A stretch of 64,000 bases of DNA from Desertimonas flava (GCF_003426815.1 NZ_QKYK01000008.1:62001-126000), one strand, 5' to 3'. Positions 54,084-63,248 are shown, counted from the stretch's first letter. Made by a program: numbers and translations. The notes: generated by a model not told the origin, from the letters alone.

Positions 54084-55190
54084 TCAGGCAACGGCCACCT
54101 CGTGCAGCCGACGCAGCCGGACCAGCGCCCGGTGACCGGGGATGGAGAACGTGACGTAGCCGTGCCCGGCGGCCTGGATGGCCCCGGCGTCGATGAGCCG
54201 CCGGCGGTAGACGCCGGCGTGGGTGATGCTGAGTCCGAGGCGGGCCGCGACCTCGCTGGTGCTGCTGGCCGCCTCGTCGACGGCCATCGCCTCGAGGTAT
54301 CGCTGGGCGGCCGGCGACACGGCGAGCTCGCGCAGTCCGACCACGCCCTCGAGCAGCTCGCGCTCGCAGCGCGGCAAGGCGTCCCGGACCGCGGCCTCGT
54401 CGATGTCCCCGTCGCCGCTCGATCGCCACGACCAGTAGCCCACCAACTGCAGCATGTAGGGATACCCGGCCGTCGCAGCGACGGCGAGGTCGAGGGCGGC
54501 CGAGCTGAAGCCGCCGCCTTCGAGCGCGGCCGTCCGCTGCAGGCCCACCCGGACGGCGCTGGCCGAGAGCTCGTCGATGCGCGGCTTGGTGCAGCGGCGC
54601 AGAAAGGTGGCGAGGTCGTCGACGTCGGCGACGGGCAGCCCGGCCACCACGATGGCCACCGGGCGGTCCTCGCGGATGAGGTGCTGGATGGCGTTGCCGA
54701 GATGAGCGACCTCGGATCGTGGCGCCGTGTGGATCTCGTCGACGGTGACGAGCACGCCCGCCGCCGCAGCTCCGCGACGATCGAGCACCCTGGCGATCGC
54801 ATCCCTGAGGAGCGGGGAGCCCCGCTCGCCGGCGGCGAACTCGATGGACGCGCCGACCACGGGCGTGGTGATACCGGCGGCCTGCACACGGCGACGCGGT
54901 TGGGCGCGCTCATCGGCCTGGGTCAGCAAGCGCCTCGCCACCCGCTCGGCGAGCGACCCGGGCGACTGCGCGTCCTCCTGCACCACCAACCATCCGGCAT
55001 GGGCGGCGAGATCCTGGATCTCGTTGAGCAAGACCGTCTTCCCGCTCCCCCTCGGCGCCCGCAGCCACGTGGTCCGGTGCGGGTCGAGCACAGAACCGAA
55101 CGCCGCGCCGATCTCTCCCAGCACCTCTTCGCGACCGACGAGAATCCGCGGCGACGTGCCGAACCCGGGCGTGAAGGGGTTGGCCGCCAT
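54084..55190 (-). CDS. AAA-family ATPase with C-terminal winged helix
   Basis: 368 residues. N-terminal NPFTPGFGTSPRILVGREEVLGEIGAAF, Walker A RAPRGSGKTVLLNE, Walker B VLVTVDEIHTA and sensor VAIVVAGLP, in the manner of STAND/Orc1-like ATPases. The C-terminus is a winged helix STSEVAARLGLSITHAGVYRRRLIDAGAIQAAGHGYVTFSIPGHRALV. Function unknown; similar proteins bind DNA. Its promoter region has the inverted repeat GTTATA-N14-TATAAC (55203-55228). A 32-codon reading frame just upstream ends at its start codon. Confidence 0.85.
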   Translation of the reverse strand: MAANPFTPGFGTSPRILVGREEVLGEIGAAFGSVLDPHRTTWLRAPRGSGKTVLLNEIQDLAAHAGWLVVQEDAQSPGSLAERVARRLLTQADERAQPRRRVQAAGITTPVVGASIEFAAGERGSPLLRDAIARVLDRRGAAAAGVLVTVDEIHTAPRSEVAHLGNAIQHLIREDRPVAIVVAGLPVADVDDLATFLRRCTKPRIDELSASAVRVGLQRTAALEGGGFSSAALDLAVAATAGYPYMLQLVGYWSWRSSGDGDIDEAAVRDALPRCERELLEGVVGLRELAVSPAAQRYLEAMAVDEAASSTSEVAARLGLSITHAGVYRRRLIDAGAIQAAGHGYVTFSIPGHRALVRLRRLHEVAVA

Positions 55191-55288
55191 CAGTGCACCT
55201 TGTTATAAGTACGGCCCGCGATATAACGAAGTACAAGGCGAGACCGGTCGACGGCAACGGCGACGACGGGGAATCGGGCGCTGGGCAT
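55190..55288 (-). CDS. Possible 32-residue upstream peptide coupled to the AAA gene
   Basis: ATG at 55288 follows a copy of the DUF222-type promoter at exactly the same distance as in that gene. The frame reads MPSARFPVVAVAVDRSRLVLRY and so on to TGA, which shares one base with the AAA ATG (TGATG). It could be a coupling or leader peptide, or a remnant left by duplication of the DUF222 promoter and first codons. The peptide itself resembles nothing known. Confidence 0.4.
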   Translation of the reverse strand: MPSARFPVVAVAVDRSRLVLRYIAGRTYNKVH

Positions 55289-55324
55289 GTGGCCAGTATG
55301 AACAAGCCCTGTCACTGGGTTTCC
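55289..55324 (-). promoter_or_regulatory. Second copy of the DUF222-type promoter
   Basis: CCAGTATGA (55293-55301), a 5-bp gap, CCCTGTCACTGGG (55307-55319) and GTTTCC repeat the layout of 53986-54017 base for base in spacing. It faces the AAA ATPase gene. Confidence 0.6.
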
Positions 55325-55404
55325 AGGCCGCCCTCGACGCCGCGACCAGGACGAAGCGTCGCGCGAATCGTGCCGGCCGCGCGCGGTCCGACCGGCGCCC
55401 GCCG

Positions 55405-55752
55405 TCAGGATGCGCGAGGCCGCTGCCAGTCGACCGACACCTGGCCCCCGTTCATCACGTACTCGGTCCAGATGACGCCGTTCCAGTAGCGAGCCTCGTG
55501 GCGGCCGGCGGGATCAGTCATCCATCCGGCGGGTGCGGCCCGCGGCGTCGCCGCTGGCAGCTTGACGTTGGCCGGCTCCACGGTGACGGGCAATCGAACC
55601 GCCGACGCGGCGACGGCGGACTTGACCGGCCACACGGGCACCCCGGTCGGCGCCCAGTCGGCGCCGTCTGCGCCGGACGGGCCGCTCGTCTCCTGGTTCG
55701 ACCTGGCGCTGCGACCGAACACGCTCCGGGTCAGGTTGGCGAGAGCTCCCAT
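55405..55752 (-). CDS. DUF2510-domain protein
   Basis: 115 residues. The C-terminal half holds a DUF2510 motif, PAGWMTDPAGRHEARYWNGVIWTEYV, usually found beside membrane domains in actinobacteria. The N-terminal half (LANLTRSVFGRSARSNQETSGPSGADG) is low-complexity with no membrane span, so it may be a soluble stand-alone adaptor. It ends 100 bp upstream of the promoter copy at 55289. Confidence 0.75.
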   Translation of the reverse strand: MGALANLTRSVFGRSARSNQETSGPSGADGADWAPTGVPVWPVKSAVAASAVRLPVTVEPANVKLPAATPRAAPAGWMTDPAGRHEARYWNGVIWTEYVMNGGQVSVDWQRPRAS

Positions 55753-56238
55753 CGGTCAGCCCTCCTCGAGCGTCGTCACCACGCCCTGCGTCTGATGCCG
55801 TCGTGGTCGGGACCGTTCGTCATCACGCCATCCCCGTCGACCATCGCACCGATCGCCGCCATGTCCGGAACACTGCGCGAACCGCGCAACAAGGCCGCCT
55901 CGAGTGGTCTCCGCCGTCACCGCCATCACCATCCTTCCGGCCGAGGCTCCGCCGCGCTCGACCGCCCGCGATCGTAGACATCCTCGACGGCGACGTCACA
56001 TGCGACCGACGTTCCCGTCACCAGATGACCTGATGCGGCGCCGACCCAGCGGCCCAACCGTCTCGCGACGCTCATCCGGATCGCCGCGAACGGGTACCGG
56101 TCTGGCTACTGTGACGATCGAAGCTGCGACGCCGCTCGAACCAGGGTGGGCCTTCCGGAACAGGGCCGACGTGGTGTTCAAAGCGTCCATTCCGATGATC
56201 GTGGTGGTCATGACGACAAGAGATTCCGAGGGTGTCAG
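55753..56238. other. 486-bp region without a convincing gene
   Basis: Short open frames on both strands lack family features or a ribosome site. The stretch probably holds promoters for the DUF2510 gene (leftward) and the polysaccharide genes (rightward), for example around TGGCTACTGTGACG near 56102-56115. Confidence 0.6.
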
Positions 56239-57363
56239 GTGACGAGGGTGTACCTGAGCGCCCCCGACGTGGGCCCGCTGGAGCGCGACTACTTGCTGCG
56301 CGCCTTCGACAGCGGCTGGATCGCCCCCGCCGGCCCCGACCTGACGGCGTTCGAGTCGGACATCGCAGCGATCACCGGCTGGCCGGGTGCGGTGGCCCTC
56401 TCCAGCGGCACGGCAGCGCTCCACCTCGCCCTCCTCGGCTGCGGTGTCGGACCCGGCGACGACGTGCTGGTGTCGACGTTCACGTTCGCCGCCTCCGCCA
56501 ACGCCATCAATTACTGCGGCGCCAACCCCGTGTTCGTCGACAGCGACGCGACCTCGTGGAACATGAGCGCGGCGCTGCTCGCCGAGGCGATCGACCGTGG
56601 TCGCCGCGCCGGTCGCCTGCCAAAGGCAGCGGTGGTCGTCGATCTCTACGGCCAGACCGCCGACTACGACGCCATCGCGCCGCTGCTCGCCGAGCACGGC
56701 ATCGCCCTCATCGAGGACGCCGCCGAGGCCCTCGGCGCCACGTACAAGGATCGCCCGGCCGGCGCCCTCGGTGACGTGGGGGTGTTCTCGTTCAACGGCA
56801 ACAAGATCATGACCACGAGCGGCGGCGGCGTGTTCGTCAGTCCCGACGCCGACGCCGCCGACCGGGTGCGCTACCTGGCCACGCAGGCCCGCCAGCCCGC
56901 CGTGCACTATGAGCACACCGACATCGGCTTCAACTACCGGCTGAGCAACCTGCTCGCCGCCCTCGGCCGGGCTCAGTTGGAGCGACTCCCGCAGATGTCG
57001 AAGCGCCGGCTGGAGATCAATCAGCAGTACCGCGACGTCCTCTCCGACGTCGACGGTCTGACGTTCATGCCGGTGCCTGAGTGGAGTGGCTGGAACGGAT
57101 GGCTCACCTGCGTCGTGCTCGACGACACAACGACACGCGACGCCATCGTCGCCGCCCTCGACGCCGCCGACATCGAAAGCCGCCCACTGTGGAAGCCGAT
57201 GCACCTCCAGCCCGTCTTCGCCGGCGCGCCCGTCGTCGAAGACGGCACCAGCCAGGATCTGTTCGAGCACGGTCTGTGCCTCCCCAGCGGAAGCATCCTC
57301 AGCGAGAGCGACGTCGCCCGCGTCGCCGACATCGTCGCGTCGACCGTCAGGTCTCGCCCATGA
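56239..57363 (+). CDS. DegT/DnrJ/EryC1 (PglE-like) sugar aminotransferase
   Basis: 374 residues from a GTG. Family segments: LSAPDVGPLERDYLLRAFDSGWIAPAGPDLTAFE, ALSSGTAALHLALLGCGVGPGDDVLVSTFTFAASANAI, VDLYGQTADYDAI and the PLP Lys in FSFNGNKIMTTSGGGVFV. It transfers an amino group to a keto-sugar nucleotide. With the sugar transferase (57347) and acetyltransferase (58007) it matches a bacillosamine-type set (PglE, PglC, PglD). The 3' end overlaps the convergent transferase gene by 17 bp. Confidence 0.9.
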   Translation: MTRVYLSAPDVGPLERDYLLRAFDSGWIAPAGPDLTAFESDIAAITGWPGAVALSSGTAALHLALLGCGVGPGDDVLVSTFTFAASANAINYCGANPVFVDSDATSWNMSAALLAEAIDRGRRAGRLPKAAVVVDLYGQTADYDAIAPLLAEHGIALIEDAAEALGATYKDRPAGALGDVGVFSFNGNKIMTTSGGGVFVSPDADAADRVRYLATQARQPAVHYEHTDIGFNYRLSNLLAALGRAQLERLPQMSKRRLEINQQYRDVLSDVDGLTFMPVPEWSGWNGWLTCVVLDDTTTRDAIVAALDAADIESRPLWKPMHLQPVFAGAPVVEDGTSQDLFEHGLCLPSGSILSESDVARVADIVASTVRSRP

Positions 57364-57985
57364 ACTCCGGCATCGTCGCATGGCCGTCGGCACTCACGCC
57401 GTCTCGCCGCACGACCGACATGACCGTCCGCGCCAGGATGCGGATGTCGAGCCACACCGATGCGTTGTCCACGTACCACACGTCGAGGGCCAGCTTCTCC
57501 GGCCAGCTCAGCGCGTTGCGTCCGCTGACCTGTGCCCAGCCGGTGATGCCTGGCTTCACGTCCAGCCGGCGGCGCTGCTCTGCGCTGTACCGCTCGACGT
57601 ACTTCATCGGCAGCGGACGGGGACCAACCAGGCTCATGTCCCCCTTCAACACCGACCACAGCTGCGGCAACTCGTCCAGGCTCAACGATCGCAGCCTCGA
57701 ACCGAGCGGCGTCAGCCGATCGGCATCCGGCAACAGCTCACCGTCACTCCCCCGCTCGTCCGTCATCGTTCGGAATTTGGGCACCACAATCGCCACGCCG
57801 CCGCGTCCCGCCCGCTCCTGGCGCAGCACCACGGGCCGACCAAGTCGTAGGCGAACGGCTGCGGCAACGAATCCAGCGAACGGCGAGAAGACAATCAGGC
57901 TGAGCACGGCGCCAGCGACATCGACCGTGCGCTTCGCCGCTCGACCCACCAGACGCGGTTCACGTGCCTCACGTGTCTCACGCAT
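57347..57985 (-). CDS. Initiating sugar-phosphate transferase (PglC-like)
   Basis: 212 residues. One reentrant hydrophobic segment (TVDVAGAVLSLIVFSPFAGFVAAAV), then RQERAGRGGVAIVVPKFRTM, SLDELPQLWSVLKGDMSLVGPRPL and GITGWAQVSGRNALSW, the bacterial sugar transferase family. It attaches the first sugar phosphate to undecaprenyl phosphate. ATG at 57985 is preferred; GTG at 57994 is possible. It is transcribed opposite to both neighbours. Confidence 0.92.
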   Translation of the reverse strand: MRETREAREPRLVGRAAKRTVDVAGAVLSLIVFSPFAGFVAAAVRLRLGRPVVLRQERAGRGGVAIVVPKFRTMTDERGSDGELLPDADRLTPLGSRLRSLSLDELPQLWSVLKGDMSLVGPRPLPMKYVERYSAEQRRRLDVKPGITGWAQVSGRNALSWPEKLALDVWYVDNASVWLDIRILARTVMSVVRRDGVSADGHATMPEFMGET

Positions 57986-58006
57986 GGTCCGCACAGTACG
58001 ACCGGC

Positions 58007-58654
58007 ATGAGATCCCCGACCACATCAGGTCCCATAATCATCGTCGGAGCCGGCGGATTCGGGCGAGAAGTCCTCGACATCGTCGAGGCCATCAACGTCA
58101 GCGGCGGGGACATCGACTTCCTCGGATTCGTCGACGACGGCGACGTCGACGAGGGGCTGTTGCACCGTCGGAGCTCCAAGCTCCTTGGGCCGTCGTCGAT
58201 CGTCGTTCACCTCGCAGCCAAGTACGTGATCGGGATCGGTAGCGGAGAGATCCGCCGAAGGCTGGCGACCGAGTTCGACTCACTCGGCGCTGAAGCAGCA
58301 ATCTTGGTGCATCCGGCGGCCACGATCGGCGGCGACTCCCACCTCTCCCCCGGCTGCATCGTCGCCGCCGGTGCTCGCGTCACCACCAACATCCGGCTCG
58401 GACGCCACACCCAACTGCACGTGAACTCCACCGTCGGTCACGACTCGACCCTGAGCGACTTCGTATCCGTCTACCCCGGTGCCACGGTGAGCGGAAACGT
58501 CACGTTGGCGCACGGCGTGACGATAGGTACCGGTGCCAACGTGTTGCCGGGTAGGTCGGTCGGAGCCAGCTCGATGGTCGGCGCCGGTGCCGTCGTAACC
58601 CGAGATGTCGAGCCAGATTCAACCGTCGTCGGCTCACCGGCGCGATGCCTATGA
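58007..58654 (+). CDS. Sugar O/N-acetyltransferase, PglD/NeuD-like
   Basis: 215 residues. N-terminal PIIIVGAGGFGREVLDIVEAIN is the PglD/NeuD nucleotide-sugar site; the C-terminal left-handed beta-helix has repeated hexapeptides (HPAATIGGDSHLSPGCIVAAGARVTTNIRLGRHTQLHVNSTVGHDSTLSD), with the catalytic His in NSTVGHDS. It acetylates the amino sugar made by the aminotransferase. The start lies 21 bp from the divergent transferase start. Confidence 0.9.
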   Translation: MRSPTTSGPIIIVGAGGFGREVLDIVEAINVSGGDIDFLGFVDDGDVDEGLLHRRSSKLLGPSSIVVHLAAKYVIGIGSGEIRRRLATEFDSLGAEAAILVHPAATIGGDSHLSPGCIVAAGARVTTNIRLGRHTQLHVNSTVGHDSTLSDFVSVYPGATVSGNVTLAHGVTIGTGANVLPGRSVGASSMVGAGAVVTRDVEPDSTVVGSPARCL

Positions 58655-58691
58655 GTTCGAATCGACGAGCGGCCTGGACAGTTGGTGATCG

Positions 58692-59960
58692 ATGAGAATC
58701 ACCATGATCACCCAGTGGTGGCCCCCTGAACCGGCAAACGTCGTCGGGGCGCTCGGGGCCGAACTCGGCCGACGTGGTCACGACGTCGACGTTGTGACCG
58801 GGTTTCCCAACTATCCGATGGGTGTGGTCTTCGACGGGTATCGCCAGCGCCTCCGTGACGTGAGCGACAGATCCGCTGGCGTCCGGACGATACGAGTGCC
58901 CCTGTTCCCCAGCCATGACCAGTCGGCCGTGAAACGGGCAGCGAACTACCTCAGCTTCGCGGCGAGCGCTTCCGCGATCGGTCTCGCATCGGCACATCGA
59001 CCGGATGTTGCGTACGTCTACCACCCGCCGATGACGTCTGCTTGGCCCGCGCAGCTACAACGCCTCGTGCGAGGAACACCTTTCGTTCTCCACATCCAAG
59101 ATCTCTGGCCGGAGAGCGTTCTCGAAGCAGAGATGGTTCGGAACTCCAGCGGGCAACGCCTCCTCCGGGCGGCACTCGATCGGGCGTGTCATTCCGCGTA
59201 CCGGGCCGCGGCGCACATCGTCGTTCTGTCCGAAGGCTTCAAGCGCCTCCTCGTGGAGCGTGGCGTGCCGTCGTCGAAGATCTCGGTCGTGTTCAACTGG
59301 GCAGACGAGGCCGTCTTCGCACCAAGGACAGCCGACCGGAGTGTGCGCGATGGACTGGCGCCGATCGACCAGCCACTCGCCTTGTACGCGGGCAACCTCG
59401 GCGACTACCAGAACCTCGAGGTCGTCGTCGAGGCGGCGTCGAGATTCGGCTCTCGACTTCACCTACTCCTGATTGGCGAAGGCATCGCGCGGGAACGGCT
59501 CGAATTGCTCGTGAAACACTGCGGTGCTCACAACATCACGATCGTGCCGAGGGTGCCACCGGAGCAGATGCCGCCGATCCTCGCCGCGGCGGATGTGCAC
59601 ATTGTCTCTTTGAAGGACCTGTCGTTCTTCCGGGCAACCATTCCGGGCAAGACTCAAGTGGCGATGGCCTCAGCCAAGCCGCTGATCATGGGCGTCCGAG
59701 GCGATGCTGCCGAGCTGGTGTCACGGGCCGACGCCGGTTGGACCTGCGAGCCGACCGTCGGCGGCTTCGTCGCGGCCTTCGAGCAATTCGTCGCCTCATC
59801 CCAGCACGAGCTCATCGCCCGTGGTGAGCGTGCGCGAGCGTTCTACGAGCGAGAACTCTCGCTGAGTGCCGGGGTGTCCGCGATCGAGGACGTTCTCGAC
59901 GGCGCACGGTGGCAAGGCCGATTGACGCTGACCGCACCCAAACACGAAGGAGCGCAGTGA
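58692..59960 (+). CDS. GT4 glycosyltransferase, WbuB-like
   Basis: 422 residues. N-terminal ITMITQWWPPEPANVVGALGAELGRRGHDVDVVTGFPNYP and VLHIQDLWPESVLEAEM, with the nucleotide-sugar site IPGKTQVAMASAKPLIMG near residue 320. WbuB-type enzymes transfer N-acetyl-L-fucosamine, and here the gene lies directly before capEFG, which make its donor. The stop overlaps capE by GTGA. Confidence 0.9.
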   Translation: MRITMITQWWPPEPANVVGALGAELGRRGHDVDVVTGFPNYPMGVVFDGYRQRLRDVSDRSAGVRTIRVPLFPSHDQSAVKRAANYLSFAASASAIGLASAHRPDVAYVYHPPMTSAWPAQLQRLVRGTPFVLHIQDLWPESVLEAEMVRNSSGQRLLRAALDRACHSAYRAAAHIVVLSEGFKRLLVERGVPSSKISVVFNWADEAVFAPRTADRSVRDGLAPIDQPLALYAGNLGDYQNLEVVVEAASRFGSRLHLLLIGEGIARERLELLVKHCGAHNITIVPRVPPEQMPPILAAADVHIVSLKDLSFFRATIPGKTQVAMASAKPLIMGVRGDAAELVSRADAGWTCEPTVGGFVAAFEQFVASSQHELIARGERARAFYERELSLSAGVSAIEDVLDGARWQGRLTLTAPKHEGAQ

Positions 59961-61018
59961 ACCCGATCGTTGACCCGGCAGTTCTGCCGCACCCTGACCC
60001 CGGGATGTCCGGGGTCGTGCTCATCACTGGGGGCACAGGTTCGTTCGGCAACACAGTGGTACGGGATCTCCTCGGGACGGATGTCGCGGAGGTCCGCGTT
60101 CTCAGCCGTGACGAAGCGAAGCAGGATGACCTGCGGCGGTCGGTTCGAGACAAGCGCCTTCGCTGCTTCCTCGGCGACGTTCGCGACAGGCCCAGCGTCA
60201 CCGAGGCGATGCGAGGCGTCGACTACGTCTTCCACGCAGCTGCGCTGAAGCAGGTGCCCAGCTGTGAGTTCTTCCCGTTGCAGGCCGTGCAGACCAACGT
60301 GCAGGGAAGCGATCACGTCGTTCACGCGGCCGCCGAGGCGGGGGCGCAGTCAGTCGTGGCACTGAGCACGGACAAGGCGGTGTATCCCATCAACGCCATG
60401 GGCATCTCGAAGGCGATGATGGAGAAGGTCGTGCAGGCCTTCGCACGCAACAACCCGGGCTCCGGCACGATTGCGTCGATCACGCGCTACGGCAACGTGA
60501 TGTACTCACGAGGATCGGTGATCCCGGTCTTCGTCGATCAGGCAAAGCGCGGCCTACCGCTCACGGTCACCAACCCCCACATGACCCGCTTTCTGATGTC
60601 GCTCGACGAATCGGTCTCGTTGGTGAAGTACGCCTTCACCAATGCGCAACCGGGCGACCTATTCGTGCGGAAGGCGCCGGCGAGCACGGTGGAGGTACTC
60701 GCCAGGGCTGTCGCCAGTCTCTTCGGCAACGACGACCCGAAGCTGAATGTCCTCGGGGCACGGCACGGAGAGAAGCTCTTCGAGTCACTCCTGGGGCGGG
60801 AGGAGCGAGCACGCGCCATCGACGAAGGCGACTACTTCCGCGTCCCACTCGACGCACGTGGCCTGGAATACGAGCTCTTCTTCGAAGAGGGCACGGGTGA
60901 AGACATCGAGATCGCCGACTTCAACTCGCACAACGCCGACCGCCTCGATGTCGAGGCGGTCAAGGAGCTGTTGGTGACCGTCCCCGCGGTCCGCGCTGAA
61001 CTGGAGCACTACGGATGA
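59957..61018 (+). CDS. capE: UDP-GlcNAc 4,6-dehydratase/5-epimerase (CapE/FnlA/WbjB)
   Basis: 353 residues from a GTG in the overlap. SDR motif LITGGTGSFGNTVVRDLL, then HAAALKQVPSCEFFPLQAVQTNVQG and STDKAVYPINAMGISKAMMEK, where Met replaces the usual Tyr before Lys, as known for this inverting group. The C-terminal extension NADRLDVEAVKELL is typical of CapE. First step from UDP-GlcNAc to UDP-FucNAc. Overlaps capF by ATGA. Confidence 0.93.
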   Translation: MNPIVDPAVLPHPDPGMSGVVLITGGTGSFGNTVVRDLLGTDVAEVRVLSRDEAKQDDLRRSVRDKRLRCFLGDVRDRPSVTEAMRGVDYVFHAAALKQVPSCEFFPLQAVQTNVQGSDHVVHAAAEAGAQSVVALSTDKAVYPINAMGISKAMMEKVVQAFARNNPGSGTIASITRYGNVMYSRGSVIPVFVDQAKRGLPLTVTNPHMTRFLMSLDESVSLVKYAFTNAQPGDLFVRKAPASTVEVLARAVASLFGNDDPKLNVLGARHGEKLFESLLGREERARAIDEGDYFRVPLDARGLEYELFFEEGTGEDIEIADFNSHNADRLDVEAVKELLVTVPAVRAELEHYG

Positions 61019-62139
61019 AGGCGGTCATCACAGGTGGGTATGGCTTTCTCGGATGGCACCTCGCCGCGCGGCTCGTGGCACTCGCCGGAGCAACTCCGGT
61101 GCGCCTCGACAGTGCTCAATTCAACGATGTCGAGCAACTCCGCGCCGCCATCGAGCGGTCCGACGTGGTCTTCCATATCGCCGGCGTCAACCGGGCGAGC
61201 TCAGACGAGGACGTCGAGACCGGCAACCAACGACTCGCCCAGAAGCTCTCCGACGCGATTCTGAGTGTCGGCAAACCTCTCCACGTCGTGTTCGCGAACT
61301 CGATCCAGTCGTCGCTCGACAATCCCTACGGGCGCGGCAAGGCCGCCGCGGCACAGATGCTTGCCGACACCACCACCAAGTGTGGTGGGACGTTCGCCGA
61401 TGTCGTCCTTCCCAATCTCTTCGGCGAACACGGACGGCCCGACTACAACTCGTTCGTTGCCACTTTCGCGTCGCGCATCGCGAAGGGTGAGACTCCGACA
61501 GTGATCGAGGACCGCGAGGTGCCGCTGCTGCACGTCCAGCAGGCGGCCCGAGCCCTCATCGAGGCGGCCGATAGACGCGTCGATGGCCGCACGGAACCCT
61601 CAGCCGCATCGGCCACGGTCACGGAAGTGCTGGACAAGCTCAAGCACTTCGACGAGCTCTACCGCACCGGCGAGATTCCGGAGATTGCCGAGCCGTTCGA
61701 TCTCGACCTGTTCAACACCTATCGCTCGTACGTCTTCCCGGAGCGATTCCCCATCCGTCCCACCGTTCACGCCGACGCCCGCGGGGCACTCTTCGAGACG
61801 ATCCGCTTCCACGGCGGCCGTTGCCAGGCCTACGCCTCCACCACAGTTCCCGGAGCGACGCGCGGGGAGCACTACCACCTGCACAAGGTCGAGCGCTTCG
61901 TCGTCCTGAAAGGTGAAGCGGAGATCGGCTTCCGCCGCCTCCTCCACGACGACGTGATCACCTTCAGAGTGAGCGGTGACGAGCCGGTGATCCTCGACAT
62001 GCCCACGCTCTGGGTGCACAACCTCCGCAACGTCGGGAGCGGCGAGCTGATCACCTGGTTCTGGTCAGACCAGCTCCTCGACCCGTCCAACCCCGACCAG
62101 TACTACGACACCGTGTGTCCAGGAGAACAGACCGAATGA
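61015..62139 (+). CDS. capF: Bifunctional reductase/epimerase (CapF/FnlB/WbjC)
   Basis: 374 residues. N-terminal SDR domain (AVITGGYGFLGWHLAARLVAL, then SIQSSLDNPYGRGKAAAAQ with YxxxK) and a C-terminal cupin (GGRCQAYASTTVPGATRGEHYHLHKVERFVVLKGEAEIGFRR) that binds zinc. It epimerises C3 and reduces C4 of the CapE product to UDP-N-acetyl-6-deoxy-L-talosamine. Overlaps capG by ATGA. Confidence 0.93.
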   Translation: MKAVITGGYGFLGWHLAARLVALAGATPVRLDSAQFNDVEQLRAAIERSDVVFHIAGVNRASSDEDVETGNQRLAQKLSDAILSVGKPLHVVFANSIQSSLDNPYGRGKAAAAQMLADTTTKCGGTFADVVLPNLFGEHGRPDYNSFVATFASRIAKGETPTVIEDREVPLLHVQQAARALIEAADRRVDGRTEPSAASATVTEVLDKLKHFDELYRTGEIPEIAEPFDLDLFNTYRSYVFPERFPIRPTVHADARGALFETIRFHGGRCQAYASTTVPGATRGEHYHLHKVERFVVLKGEAEIGFRRLLHDDVITFRVSGDEPVILDMPTLWVHNLRNVGSGELITWFWSDQLLDPSNPDQYYDTVCPGEQTE

Positions 62140-63248
62140 AAGTCGTCACCGTCGTCGGGACGCGGCCCGAGATCATCCGTCTCGCCGCCACCATCAAGCG
62201 CTTCGACGCAACCTTCGAGCACGTCCTCGTGCACACCGGCCAGAACTGGGACCACCAGCTCAATCAGGTGTTCTTCGACGAGCTCGGTCTTCGCAGGCCC
62301 GATCACTACCTCAACGTGGATACGTCGTCACTCGGTCACGTCCTCGGCGAGACGCTGATCAAGACCGAGGAGGTGCTTCGTCTCGAGCAGCCGGATGCCT
62401 TCGTCGTCCTCGGCGACACGAACAGTGCGATCTCCTCCGTGATCGCCAAGCGGATGCACATCCCCGTGTATCACCTCGAGGCCGGGAACCGCTCATTCGA
62501 TGAGAACGTGCCAGAGGAGACAAACCGCCGCCTCGTCGACCACGTCGCCGACTTCAACCTCGTCTACACCGAACACGCACGGCGCAACCTGCTCGCCGAG
62601 GGCCTCCACCCCCGCCGGATCGTCCTCATCGGCTCCCCGCTGCGCGAGGTGCTCGAGATGTACCGGCCTCAGATCGACGCCTCAACCGTCCTTGAGCGGC
62701 TCGGACTTACTGCGAACAGCTACTTCCTCGTCAGCGCCCATCGAGAGGAGAACGTCGACTCACCGAACCGCCTCGCACAGCTGGTAGAGGTCCTCGAGGC
62801 AGTCGCTGCCGAGTGGCGGCTGCCCGTGCTTGTTTCGACTCACCCACGTACGCGACAGCGCCTGCGTCAGCATCGCATCGCCACGGGCGGCAACATTATG
62901 CTCCATGAGCCATTCGGTTTCTTCGATTACAATCGACTCCAACTCAGCGCAAAGGTCGTCCTGTCCGACTCCGGGTCGATCTCAGAAGAGTCGGCAATTG
63001 TCGGCTTTCGTGCCATCACGCTGCGGGGCTCGATTGAACGCCCGGAAGCGCTCGAAGCTGGCACAATCATTATGACGGATCTTAATGTTGCCGAAACGCT
63101 GGCCGCAATTGAGCGCGAAGATACTCAACAGTCATCGAGCATGCCGTTTGAATATCAGATTCTGAATACCTCGCAAAGGGTCGTGTCCTACATGATGTCG
63201 ACAGCTGGCCGACACGCTGACTGGTCCGGAATCCGCGAACCACATTAG
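62136..63248 (+). CDS. capG: UDP-L-TalNAc 2-epimerase (CapG/FnlC/WbjD)
   Basis: 370 residues of the non-hydrolysing UDP-GlcNAc 2-epimerase family: VVGTRPEIIRLAATIKRF, VVLGDTNSAISSVIAKR, YHLEAGNRSFDENVPEETNRRLVDH, SAHREENVDSPNR and LSDSGSISEESAIVGF. It gives UDP-N-acetyl-L-fucosamine. The last ~120 codons have clearly lower GC and more A/T third positions than the rest. The stop overlaps the convergent glycosyltransferase stop. Confidence 0.93.
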   Translation: MKVVTVVGTRPEIIRLAATIKRFDATFEHVLVHTGQNWDHQLNQVFFDELGLRRPDHYLNVDTSSLGHVLGETLIKTEEVLRLEQPDAFVVLGDTNSAISSVIAKRMHIPVYHLEAGNRSFDENVPEETNRRLVDHVADFNLVYTEHARRNLLAEGLHPRRIVLIGSPLREVLEMYRPQIDASTVLERLGLTANSYFLVSAHREENVDSPNRLAQLVEVLEAVAAEWRLPVLVSTHPRTRQRLRQHRIATGGNIMLHEPFGFFDYNRLQLSAKVVLSDSGSISEESAIVGFRAITLRGSIERPEALEAGTIIMTDLNVAETLAAIEREDTQQSSSMPFEYQILNTSQRVVSYMMSTAGRHADWSGIREPH

